Positions 1 through 7,477 of a DNA stretch of 7,885 bases are shown here, piece by piece. Made by a program: the position numbers and the translations under genes. Source of the stretch: Spirosoma sp. Lineage in GTDB: Bacteria; Bacteroidota; Bacteroidia; Cytophagales; Spirosomataceae. Below the pieces are notes generated by a model, which saw only the letters and a program-made list of their open reading frames with translations, ran no database searches and was not told the origin of the DNA. Each line of letters begins with the position of its first letter. The stretch's first letter is position 1. The stretch spans positions 1-7,885 of the forward strand of contig JAQBNX010000297.1 in NCBI GenBank assembly GCA_028288385.1, written 5' to 3'.

Positions 1-1371
1 CATGGTGACGGGGCCCCAGTACACTACTTTTTGTTCAAAATAACTTTTGTTGCTGGCCAGCACCGGTGCGGCAGCCCGGAAACCAAACACGGGGTCTTCG
101 ATAGTGCCCTGGCTACCTGCCCGAACATTTTTGAAAAAATCGGCGAAATGTTTGGCATGGGCATCGTCGTCTTTCGGCGCATCGAACCGCACTTCCTTAG
201 CAGGTTCAGCAGTACGGGTTTCAGCGGGGTATTTGGCATCGTATTGCTTTTTGAATTCCTCCTGAACCTCGGGCGTGAATGTAAAGAAGCTGTCGTATCC
301 ACCATAGCCAGGCGCAGCCGGCAATTTCTTTTTGGTCAGGATCAGATTGTCTTCCGAAAATTCTATTTGCCCTTCGTTACCAATGATCCGCGTTACGTTG
401 CTGATCTTGCCCGCATTGGCGAAGTTCACCCGGAGCACCATCTGGAACGCGTCGTGCTGGTCAGTTTTCGGGTAGTCCATTACGCTCGTCATAATGTCGG
501 GTACGTCACGGCCCTCTTTCCAGTAGGCAAGGTTGCCCGATGAGTACACCCGCGTTGGACCCAGGGTGTTGGTTACGAAGTGAACACCCGTAATGAGATG
601 AATGAACAGGTCCCCCGCCACACCCGTGCCGTAGTCTTTGTAATTTCTCCACCGAAAAAACCGGTTTGCGTCGAACGGTCGTTTGGGAGCATCGCCCAAG
701 AACCGGTCCCAGTCAACCGTAGCAGGAGAGGCATCGGGTGGCACCGAGTAATTCCAGGCTCCAATGGCGTTAAAGCGATCGCTGTTGGATTCGATGTAGT
801 TGATAGTACCAATGTCGCCTGCCTGTACCAGCCGTTTGGCCTCTATAAAAGCCGCACTGCTAATACGCTGGCTGCCCACCTGCATGGTCTTACCCGATTT
901 TTTCCAGGCGTCAATCACGGCTTTACCTTCATTGATGTGCTGCACCATGGGCTTCTCACAGTAAACGTGTTTACCGGCCTTAAGGGCAGCAATGGTAATG
1001 TGGTCATGCCAGTGATCTGGCGTTACAACCAGCACCGCGTCTACATCGGGCCGGGCCAGTACCTCGCGGTAGTCGCGGGTGGTAAACAGGGTTTTGTCTT
1101 TGCCAAAAGCAGTTTTAGCGTGTTCGAGTCGGCCTGTATACAGATCGGCTACACCGACTAACTCTATGTCAGAGTTACGCAGAGCTGCCATTGTATCGTA
1201 ATTCCCCTGAATACCCATCCCAATGGTAGCAATCCTGATCTTATCGTTCGGGCCGATACGTTTTAGATTGGGGATATATGTCAGACCCAGCGGGCGGGCA
1301 ATGCCTTTTGTAGCAGCCAGGGCGGAAGCCGCAGACAAGGTTTGAATAAATTGACGTCGATTGGCTTTCAT
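1..1371 (-). CDS. Gfo/Idh/MocA-family oxidoreductase with Tat-like signal (partial, C-terminus off window)
   Basis: Reading the minus strand from the ATG at 1371 gives 457 uninterrupted codons to the window edge, so the 3' end is missing. The start MKANRRQFIQ, followed by a short Ala-rich hydrophobic stretch (about residues 11-20), resembles a twin-arginine signal and suggests export in folded form, as is common for Bacteroidota members. A Rossmann NAD(P)-binding fold starts near residue 45, with the dinucleotide glycines in GMGIQG (51-56). The family hallmark EKP is at 139-141 (YCEKPM). The C-terminal catalytic/dimerisation domain follows, with GDLFIHLITGVH at 253-264 carrying candidate catalytic histidines H258 and H264. 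The family oxidises or reduces sugars and related polyols using NAD(P); the substrate cannot be read from sequence. GH109 glycosidases share this fold, but as I recall they replace EKP with a different motif, so a dehydrogenase is more likely. Exported members usually run about 440-480 residues, so little should be missing. The PurF-like gene is divergent from it. Confidence 0.9.
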   Translation of the reverse strand, partial: MKANRRQFIQTLSAASALAATKGIARPLGLTYIPNLKRIGPNDKIRIATIGMGIQGNYDTMAALRNSDIELVGVADLYTGRLEHAKTAFGKDKTLFTTRDYREVLARPDVDAVLVVTPDHWHDHITIAALKAGKHVYCEKPMVQHINEGKAVIDAWKKSGKTMQVGSQRISSAAFIEAKRLVQAGDIGTINYIESNSDRFNAIGAWNYSVPPDASPATVDWDRFLGDAPKRPFDANRFFRWRNYKDYGTGVAGDLFIHLITGVHFVTNTLGPTRVYSSGNLAYWKEGRDVPDIMTSVMDYPKTDQHDAFQMVLRVNFANAGKISNVTRIIGNEGQIEFSEDNLILTKKKLPAAPGYGGYDSFFTFTPEVQEEFKKQYDAKYPAETRTAEPAKEVRFDAPKDDDAHAKHFADFFKNVRAGSQGTIEDPVFGFRAAAPVLASNKSYFEQKVVYWGPVTM

Positions 1372-1519
1372 GCTCAGAAACGGTTTTAGCGTTTGTCTAG
1401 TCAAAGTAATTTTAGGGCAAATAATACCTGAACGAATCAACATAGCCGTAGTATTCACTTTTTGCCAACTGCACGGGTACCATAGGTGGTTACGATCTAA
1501 GTGGGGCAGCATAAATCAA

Positions 1520-1551
1520 TTGGGTAATAACCCTGCCCTTCCCTACCTTTA
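1520..1551 (+). promoter_or_regulatory. Possible Bacteroidota-type promoter for the PurF-like gene
   Basis: TACCTTTA at 1544-1551 matches the Bacteroidota -7 consensus TAnnTTTG except at the last base. A TTG at 1520-1522 lies 21 bp upstream, in the range expected for the -33 element. This would start transcription near 1558 and leave a leader of about 55-75 nt. It is the best candidate I could find in the divergent gap 1372..1634, but short degenerate elements like this arise by chance. I found no equally good element for the minus-strand oxidoreductase in the same gap; a one-mismatch candidate, CAAAGTAA at 1402-1409 read on the minus strand, lacks a -33 partner. Confidence 0.3.
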
Positions 1552-1634
1552 CCAACTCTATCGGACGAACCCTTTTCGGGAGAGGCCCGTTACTTCGATA
1601 CAACTAAAAATAAATGCGCTTCGGCGCCACCCTC

Positions 1635-3527
1635 ATGAGCGACGCCATCAAACATGAGTGCGGCATTGCCCTTATCAGGCTCCGCAAACCGTATCAATAT
1701 TATATCGATAAGTATGGTACGGCCCTTTATGGGGCTAATAAGCTTTACCTGCTCATGGAAAAGCAGGTAAACCGGGGTCAGGACGGAGCCGGCATTGCCA
1801 ACATCAAGCTTGATGTCCCCCCCGGTAGCCGCTACATCAGTCGCTACCGGTCTGTCGATCAGCGACCCGTTACGGATATCTTCGAGAAAGTAGCCAAAAA
1901 ATTCAGGAAAGCCCTAAAGGGTAATAAAGATAAGGCTAAGGATGCCCGCTGGCTCCAGGAGAACGTTGCTTTTACGGGAGAGGTTTGGATGGGCCACCTG
2001 CGCTACGGCACCCATGGAGCCAATGAAATTGAAAATTGCCACCCCATGTTACGTCAGAGCAACTGGCGAAGCCGAAATCTTGTGATAGCGGGCAATTTCA
2101 ACATGACCAACGTGGACAGCCTCTTTGGGAAACTGGTTTCACTGGGCCAGCATCCCAAAGAGAAGGTTGATACGGTTACCGTGATGGAAAAAATTGGCCA
2201 CTTTCTGGACGAAGAAAATCAACGCGTATTCGACCGATTTAAAGGAATTTATGAAAATCCTGATCTGTCGGACATCATTGAAGAAAATCTGGACATCCAG
2301 CGTGTGCTGCACCGTTCCTGCCGCGATTTTGACGGTGGCTATGCAATGGTAGGAATGACGGGCTATGGTGGAGCCTTTGTCGCCCGCGACCCGGCGGGTA
2401 TTCGTCCTGCTTATTACTACGCCGATGATGAAGTCGTCGTGGTGGCGTCCGAGAAACCCGCTATCAAAACGGCGTTTAATGTTGAGTACAGCGAGATTCA
2501 GGAAGTTCAGCCGGGCCATGCGCTGATCATTGACAAACATGGTGAGTACGCCGAGCAACAATTTGTGAAGCCCATTGAGAAGCGGTCATGCAGTTTCGAG
2601 CGGATATATTTCTCCCGGGCCACAGACCCAGACATCTATAACGAGCGTAAAACGCTGGGAAAACTCCTGGTTCCGCAGATTCTCAAAGAGATTAATTATG
2701 ATTTAGAAAACACCGTCTTCTCCTACATCCCCAACACCGCCGAAACAGCTTTTTTCGGGATGGTTGAGGGATTGGAGGAGTATCTGTATAAGCAACGGAA
2801 GAAAGCCATTATGGAGGGTATCCTGTTCGAACAGGAACTCGACCGGGTTTTGTCCTTCCGCCCACGTATCGAAAAATTAGTATCCAAGGATGTGAAATTA
2901 CGTACGTTTATTGCCGACGACGCCCAGCGCGACGATATGGTGGCACACGTTTATGACACAACCTTTGAGGTAATCAAGAAAGGCAAAGATAACGTAGTGG
3001 TAGTCGACGATTCTATCGTCCGTGGCACAACGCTCGAAAAGAGCATCTTGCGCATGCTGGATCGGCTCGGTCCTAAAAAAATCATCATTGTTTCATCAGC
3101 TCCACAAATACGTTTTCCAGACTGTTACGGCATTGATATGTCTAAGTTCAAGGAATTCGTAGGATTTAGGGCAGCAATGGAACTCCTGCGCGAACGAGAG
3201 CAGGAATACATTGTGGATGAAGTCTACGCTCAGTGCGTTGCAGCCATTGAATCGGGCAATGCGACAGAACAGAATTACGTAAAGGCGTTGTTTGAGCCTT
3301 TTTCACACGACGAACTTTCACGTAAAATAGCGCAGATTGTGACCCCTTCTGATTTGAAGGCGGAAGTAGCGGTCGTGTACCAAACGGTCGAGAACCTGCA
3401 CATTGCATGCCCAAACCACGCTGGCGACTGGTATTTCACCGGTAACTATCCTACGCCTGGCGGCAACAACGTAGTGAATAAAGCCTTTGTAAATTTCATG
3501 GAAGGTAAACTCGTAAGGGCTTATTAA
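1635..3527 (+). CDS. PurF-like amidophosphoribosyltransferase (long Bacteroidota-type class II glutamine amidotransferase)
   Basis: This 630-residue protein has the two-domain plan of glutamine PRPP amidotransferase, which makes 5-phosphoribosylamine in the first step of purine synthesis. In the N-terminal Ntn glutaminase domain, Cys9 in ECGIAL is the expected nucleophile after removal of the short propeptide MSDAIKHE. It is followed by NRGQDGAG (46-53), GHLRYGTHG (120-128, R123), GNFNMTN (153-159) and RDPAGIRP (251-258). In the C-terminal phosphoribosyltransferase domain are CSFERIYFSR (319-328), KLRTFI (421-426), the PRPP loop VVVVDDSIVRGTT (454-466), PDCYGID (495-501) and FTGNYPT (601-607). 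It is longer than classical PurF (about 470-505 residues), with Lys-rich insertions near 76-110 and 380-420. I chose the start at 1635 because MSD-initiated homologues are familiar. An in-frame ATG at 1614, with A-rich sequence before it, would add seven residues. All catalytic signatures are present, so it is probably active, but it may be a paralogue of a separate canonical purF, so I give no gene symbol. Confidence 0.9.
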   Translation: MSDAIKHECGIALIRLRKPYQYYIDKYGTALYGANKLYLLMEKQVNRGQDGAGIANIKLDVPPGSRYISRYRSVDQRPVTDIFEKVAKKFRKALKGNKDKAKDARWLQENVAFTGEVWMGHLRYGTHGANEIENCHPMLRQSNWRSRNLVIAGNFNMTNVDSLFGKLVSLGQHPKEKVDTVTVMEKIGHFLDEENQRVFDRFKGIYENPDLSDIIEENLDIQRVLHRSCRDFDGGYAMVGMTGYGGAFVARDPAGIRPAYYYADDEVVVVASEKPAIKTAFNVEYSEIQEVQPGHALIIDKHGEYAEQQFVKPIEKRSCSFERIYFSRATDPDIYNERKTLGKLLVPQILKEINYDLENTVFSYIPNTAETAFFGMVEGLEEYLYKQRKKAIMEGILFEQELDRVLSFRPRIEKLVSKDVKLRTFIADDAQRDDMVAHVYDTTFEVIKKGKDNVVVVDDSIVRGTTLEKSILRMLDRLGPKKIIIVSSAPQIRFPDCYGIDMSKFKEFVGFRAAMELLREREQEYIVDEVYAQCVAAIESGNATEQNYVKALFEPFSHDELSRKIAQIVTPSDLKAEVAVVYQTVENLHIACPNHAGDWYFTGNYPTPGGNNVVNKAFVNFMEGKLVRAY

Positions 3528-3528
3528 T

Positions 3529-3613
3529 TCCAATCAATACGGGTTGGTGGTTGAGGAGATGTATTTATAAAAATCATCTATATTTCCTCAACCACCAACC
3601 CGTATTGATTGGA
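3529..3613. terminator. Long perfect hairpin between convergent genes, probable bidirectional terminator
   Basis: The arms at 3529-3557 and 3585-3613 are perfect 29-bp inverted repeats separated by a 27-nt AT-rich loop. In RNA the stem can extend about six more pairs with two G-U wobbles (3558-3563 with 3579-3584). The hairpin begins two bases after the stop of the PurF-like gene (TAA, 3525-3527) and ends directly against the stop of the haloperoxidase-like gene (complement, 3614-3616). The placement suggests termination or 3'-end protection for both transcripts. Neither strand has a U-run directly after the stem, so this is not a textbook intrinsic terminator, and the function is inferred from position and stem strength. 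Confidence 0.65.
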
Positions 3614-5008
3614 CTATTTCTTCCACCCTAACGCCAGTACGTTCTGAGCAATACGTCGCCCATTAATCAAACCCTGCTCGTTGGCATGCCGATAGTGAAT
3701 ACCTCCGTAGAGCCGGGAAAGAGCCGCTTCTTCGCTGTACTCGCGGAATGATTTAAACGAACGCGCTATAAAACCGCGTGTATCGTGTGAGTGATCGGTA
3801 AAGGAATAATTTGGTCCAAAATGGTCTTCCAGAATCAGGGCCGCCGCCCCCGAGCCGCTGGAGTGACCCGAGGTATGTTCGGGAAACGGGGGCGTAGCTA
3901 GTAGCGGTTGCCAGAGCGGGTCAATCGCCTGATTGATAAAGGAAACGGGCCGTATTACGTTAAACCGGTATTTACACCGCCAGCAGGCAATAAAGGCATC
4001 GGTAGTAGCCATCCCAATTTTAGCGAGTATTTCTGCCGCCTGGGCCAGCGTTGCTTTCTCCTTCTGAAGTAGTTGGGTAGCAATGGAAACACCATGACCA
4101 GGAGGGGTAAAAGTCTTGCCTGCATCGTCGGCCCAAAAGAGCGCAATCTCTTTTTGATCCGCTGTCAGGTTCTTACCCGTTGTGTATACCTCCATCGCCT
4201 GCCCAAAAAATGGGGAATTCGTCAGGGCTGAGTAGGTAATTGGCTCCTGTGCATCAGTGGTGGCATTGGCTGTCACAAATGAGCGGTTCTGTCCCCAAGT
4301 TGGCAGCATTGGAGTAAGCTGGGTACTGGTTGGAAGCCAAAGTCCAGCACCGGTGGGCACTACGTAGCTGGCCGGGAAATTGCGCGTGTAAGCTTCATGA
4401 CCACCGTCAGTTTTGGAATAAGCAAACACGGCATCACCGATACTCTTCCCAAAATTTACAGACCGTGTCACAACATCCACAGAGAGCCCTTTTCCCACGT
4501 TCGTCAACAAAGCCGTTTCCAGTGAATCAATTGTTTTCTTATTGGCATCGGACGTATTAGCCCATAGGCCCCTGACTATGGTTGCCTCAGCCGCATTGGC
4601 ACTTAAGGACCAGTTATACTCCTGATTCGCTTGGGGTGTGGGTAGTGCGGTTAGCCCATTAAGTTGCCCCGCCAATGAACGATGGGTGGGCAGGCCCGGT
4701 ACAATGGCTTCGTATAAGGTTAAACCGGCATACCCAAGTGCCCTTGATACAACAGGGGGCGTATTTCCAGCCGTAGTCTGGGCTAATTTTAACTGTAGTG
4801 CACTCCATTGAGTTGCAACATCGGCGCTGTACTGGTCGGCCGTTTTGCCGTTCGACGTAACCGGTTGTACCATATCGTCAGGCTGCTGTCGGCAGGCCTC
4901 CAGTAGTGATAACAAAATCAGCAACACCAAAAATAGGGAGCTGTTTAACCCAGCAAACTGTACCAGCCTAGAGCAATATCTAATTTTAATAAGTAAGTTG
5001 TGTTTCAT
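3614..5008 (-). CDS. Vanadium-dependent haloperoxidase/PAP2-superfamily lipoprotein
   Basis: The 464-residue product starts with a basic N-terminus, a hydrophobic segment at about residues 24-36 and a lipobox-like LLEAC ending at Cys39, so it is probably a lipoprotein anchored in a membrane outside the cytoplasm; Glu at lipobox position -2 is unusual. The C-terminal half carries the acid phosphatase/vanadium haloperoxidase signature KX6RP - (P/T)SGH - SRX5H. These are K346 to R353-P354 in KYRFNVIRP, S380-G381-H382 in PEHTSGHSSG, and S431-R432 with H438 in SRLYGGIHYR. In this superfamily these residues bind vanadate or phosphate, and the last His is the vanadate ligand or phosphatase nucleophile. 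The remainder (about 50-340) is mostly helical and matches the long secreted haloperoxidase-like proteins of Bacteroidota, not short membrane PAP2 phosphatases; I see no extra transmembrane segments. Whether it oxidises halide or hydrolyses phosphate esters cannot be settled from sequence. It is transcribed alone, divergent from dnaG and convergent with the PurF-like gene. Confidence 0.85.
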   Translation of the reverse strand: MKHNLLIKIRYCSRLVQFAGLNSSLFLVLLILLSLLEACRQQPDDMVQPVTSNGKTADQYSADVATQWSALQLKLAQTTAGNTPPVVSRALGYAGLTLYEAIVPGLPTHRSLAGQLNGLTALPTPQANQEYNWSLSANAAEATIVRGLWANTSDANKKTIDSLETALLTNVGKGLSVDVVTRSVNFGKSIGDAVFAYSKTDGGHEAYTRNFPASYVVPTGAGLWLPTSTQLTPMLPTWGQNRSFVTANATTDAQEPITYSALTNSPFFGQAMEVYTTGKNLTADQKEIALFWADDAGKTFTPPGHGVSIATQLLQKEKATLAQAAEILAKIGMATTDAFIACWRCKYRFNVIRPVSFINQAIDPLWQPLLATPPFPEHTSGHSSGSGAAALILEDHFGPNYSFTDHSHDTRGFIARSFKSFREYSEEAALSRLYGGIHYRHANEQGLINGRRIAQNVLALGWKK

Positions 5009-5147
5009 GGTTATAGAGGGTTGATTTAATTATAATTCCGCACAATGCTTTGACTTCCAAATAGTTATTACCTACAACCGTAGCATGAACATTTTATCAA
5101 ATACATTTTGAAAACGGTTCTATCCGCCGACACCTGAACTTTCGACG

Positions 5148-5155
5148 TAAATTTG
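5148..5155 (+). promoter_or_regulatory. Candidate -7 element of the dnaG promoter
   Basis: TAAATTTG is an exact match to the Bacteroidota -7 consensus TAnnTTTG, 32 bp before the dnaG ATG. It would give a leader of roughly 25 nt. No convincing TTG -33 partner lies 19-21 bp upstream, so the call rests on the -7 match and position alone. Confidence 0.4.
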
Positions 5156-5187
5156 CCCTGAACGTCACCGTTTACCCCACATAGTCG

Positions 5188-7260
5188 ATGCGCATACCCG
5201 AAGAAACAGTTGATCGAATTCGTCAGGCCGCTGATATTCTGGAGGTGGTTGGCGATTTTGTCTCGCTTAAAAAGCGGGGCAGCAACTACACAGCTTGCTG
5301 CCCTTTCCATAATGAAAAGTCTCCCTCGTTTAATGTAAACCCCACCCGACAAATCTATAAGTGCTTTGGATGTGGGAAGGCGGGCGATGCGGTAAAGTTT
5401 GTTATGGACATTGAGAATATTGGCTATGGCGAAGCGCTGCGATATCTGGCTAAGAAGTATGGGATTGAAATTGCTGAACAAGAGCAGACATCCGAAGACC
5501 AGCTCCGTCAAAACGAGCGGGAAAGCCTACACATCGTTCTCAATTTTGCCAAAACGTTTTTTCAGAATGCGCTCCAGACGACCGAAGAAGGTAAAAGTAT
5601 TGGCCTGAGTTATTTCCGGGAAATCGGCTTTACAAACCCTACTATTGATGCGTTCGAATTAGGTTACAGTCTCGATAAGTGGGATGCGCTCTTGCAGGAA
5701 GGTACCCGTCGCGGATACAATCGCGACTTGCTCGAGAAAGCAGGATTGATACTCAATAAGGAGAATACTGCCGGTGGAGAGAACAAAGTATTTGATCGGT
5801 TTCGGGGACGAGTTATGTTTCCCATACACAACGTATCAGGCCGGGTCATTGCCTTTGGGGCACGGATATTAAAAGCGGATAAGACGCAGCCCAAATACCT
5901 TAATTCGCCCGAAACGCCAGTTTACCATAAAAGTCAGGTTCTATATGGCATTTTCCAAGCCAAACAGACTATCCGGCTTGAGGATGTGTGTTACCTGACC
6001 GAAGGCTATACCGATGTTATATCCCTTCATCAGGCAGGCATCAAAAACGTAGTAGCCTCCTCTGGCACGTCACTAACGACCGAACAGATTCGGCTTATTT
6101 CCCGCTTTACGTCTAACATTACCATCCTCTATGACGGCGACGCAGCTGGCATAAAAGCAGCGCTTCGTGGACTGGATATGGTACTGGAAGAGGGGCTTAA
6201 TCTCCGATTGCTGCTCCTGCCTAATGGTGAAGATCCTGATAGTTACGTCCACAAAGTGGGCGCTGAGAAATTTAAGGAGTACGTACGCTATCAGGCTAAA
6301 GACTTTATTGATTTTAAGGCCGGCCAGTGGTTAACCGAAGCCGGTGACGACCCGCTTAAAAGAGCGGAGGGCATATCGGACGTATGCGCCAGCATTACTA
6401 AAATACCAGATCCCCTCAAACGCCAGACATTATCCCAGCGCGTAGCGCAGGTATTCCACGTTAGTGAGCAAACCGTAATCACTGAGATAAACCGGTTACT
6501 CAGAAAACAGCAGGAGCAGAACAGAAAGGAGTCAGACCGCCAGGAACGCCAGCAGACAGTTACTATTAACCCACCGATGGATGGATTTGCCGACATCGAT
6601 GCGTTATTAGCAGAAGCGAGGATTGGTCAGGAGAGGACTCATGGTGTGAGTGATCCAGTGGATGCTCCATTGCCATTCAGTTCACGCACCTCAACTGCTC
6701 GAAGCCCTATATCCTACCAGGAAGAAGAGTGTATTCGGCTGTTAATCAACTACGGGTCACGTGAATTAGAGCCTGGCATTACGCTGTGTCATTACGTTTT
6801 GAGTGAGCTTCACGAAATAGATTTTCAAACGCCCCCGTTTAATCTAATCCTTTCTCTATTTCGGGAAGCTTACAGTCGGGGCGACATATTAACGGCAAGT
6901 GATTTTCTCAAGCGACAGGTAGAAAACTCATCAGAGGGGCAGTCTGAAGAATCTGAGATTCAACATCAGGCAATTCATTTGACGACACCTCGCTACGAAA
7001 TCAGCGACGGCTGGCTGAAACACGAAATTTACGTACCGTCTGAAGAAGAAACTGGTATTTTAGCTGATGCTGCCTTTCGTAATATTCTACGTATAAAGAA
7101 AATGCTGGCTGAACAGCGTATGGCTGTTCTTCAACAAAAACTTCGTGAAGTAAGCCATAATAGACCAGACGAGGCTGACCAGTTAATGACCGACTTTATG
7201 CACGCGAAGCGAATTGATATGGAAATTTCGGGATTATTAGGAACGGTTATTTCTAGATAA
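5188..7260 (+). CDS. dnaG: DNA primase DnaG
   Basis: The 690-residue product is bacterial DNA primase, which makes RNA primers for Okazaki fragments at the fork together with the DnaB helicase. The N-terminal CHC2 zinc-binding domain has C38, H41, C59 and C62 in CPFHNEKSPSF and CFGCGKAGDA, with the same spacing as E. coli DnaG. The RNA polymerase core follows, with FDRFRGRVMFPI at 202-213 and PKYLNSPET at 235-243. The TOPRIM subdomain contains EGYTD (E272) and LYDGDAAG (D316, D318), the conserved metal-binding acidic residues, and PNGEDPDSY at 345-353. A charged Gln/Glu/Arg-rich linker (about 440-456) and a poorly conserved stretch to about 505 lead into a helical C-terminal domain (about 510-690), the region that binds DnaB in other primases. 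Length is slightly above the usual 580-660. The ATG at 5188 begins the conserved MRIPEETVDRI N-terminus. The gene stands alone, not in an rpsU-dnaG-rpoD cluster. Confidence 0.97.
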   Translation: MRIPEETVDRIRQAADILEVVGDFVSLKKRGSNYTACCPFHNEKSPSFNVNPTRQIYKCFGCGKAGDAVKFVMDIENIGYGEALRYLAKKYGIEIAEQEQTSEDQLRQNERESLHIVLNFAKTFFQNALQTTEEGKSIGLSYFREIGFTNPTIDAFELGYSLDKWDALLQEGTRRGYNRDLLEKAGLILNKENTAGGENKVFDRFRGRVMFPIHNVSGRVIAFGARILKADKTQPKYLNSPETPVYHKSQVLYGIFQAKQTIRLEDVCYLTEGYTDVISLHQAGIKNVVASSGTSLTTEQIRLISRFTSNITILYDGDAAGIKAALRGLDMVLEEGLNLRLLLLPNGEDPDSYVHKVGAEKFKEYVRYQAKDFIDFKAGQWLTEAGDDPLKRAEGISDVCASITKIPDPLKRQTLSQRVAQVFHVSEQTVITEINRLLRKQQEQNRKESDRQERQQTVTINPPMDGFADIDALLAEARIGQERTHGVSDPVDAPLPFSSRTSTARSPISYQEEECIRLLINYGSRELEPGITLCHYVLSELHEIDFQTPPFNLILSLFREAYSRGDILTASDFLKRQVENSSEGQSEESEIQHQAIHLTTPRYEISDGWLKHEIYVPSEEETGILADAAFRNILRIKKMLAEQRMAVLQQKLREVSHNRPDEADQLMTDFMHAKRIDMEISGLLGTVISR

Positions 7261-7415
7261 TCTAAGTACTATAGTTTAATAACCATTTCTGCGTATTACC
7301 ACACCATAAGGCTTTTTAGTATAAGAATTAGACTAAAGGTACACTAAGAGCCTCTTCATATCTATGTGTATTGATTTTTATTACCCTAATAGTAGTAAAA
7401 AATTACTAAAGTTAT

Positions 7416-7448
7416 TAAAAAATAAGTCCCCCAACTTCTTGGGGGACT
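7416..7448 (-). terminator. Intrinsic terminator of the minus-strand small gene
   Basis: A perfect 10-bp stem (7425-7434 with 7439-7448, core CCCCC/GGGGG) closes a 4-nt loop. Read on the minus strand, it is followed within two bases by a run of six T (complement of 7417-7422). It lies about 30 nt after the stop of the 127-residue gene. On the plus strand the stem is not followed by a T-run, so it is at best a weak stop for dnaG transcripts arriving from the other side. Confidence 0.85.
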
Positions 7449-7477
7449 CAACCTTTATCAATAGGCAGGGGTGAACA

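Noticed and set aside
31..1161. Long plus-strand open frames at 31..543 and 580..1161
   Set aside because: They lie wholly antisense to the oxidoreductase frame, which has clear family motifs through the same region; the plus-strand translations match no family and are shadow frames.
1361..1657. 98-codon plus-strand open frame across the divergent gap
   Set aside because: It overlaps both flanking gene starts, has no recognisable motif or coding pattern, and would occupy the promoter region of both neighbours.
2139..2561. 140-codon minus-strand open frame inside the PurF-like gene
   Set aside because: It is antisense to a well-supported conserved coding region and has no recognisable product.
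3529..3613. The long inverted repeat as a transposon remnant or MITE
   Set aside because: The bases flanking the two arms do not form a target-site duplication, there is no transposase fragment, and the structure fits exactly between two intact stop codons. A dispersed repeat cannot be excluded without the genome.
5089..5109. Repeated ACATTTT (5089-5095 and 5103-5109) and a CAAA/TTTG palindrome between the haloperoxidase-like gene and dnaG
   Set aside because: The units are only seven and four bases long in AT-rich sequence, and the promoter-like matches on either strand miss the consensus by one base and lack a -33 partner. Chance is an adequate explanation.
5068..5511. 147-codon minus-strand open frame over the dnaG start
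   Set aside because: It is antisense to the conserved zinc-binding domain of DnaG and shows no family resemblance.
7261..7415. AT-rich stretch after dnaG as a possible RNA gene or dnaG terminator
   Set aside because: I found only a weak 5-bp AGGCT/AGCCT pairing with a long loop, no T-run after it, and no RNA-family signature.
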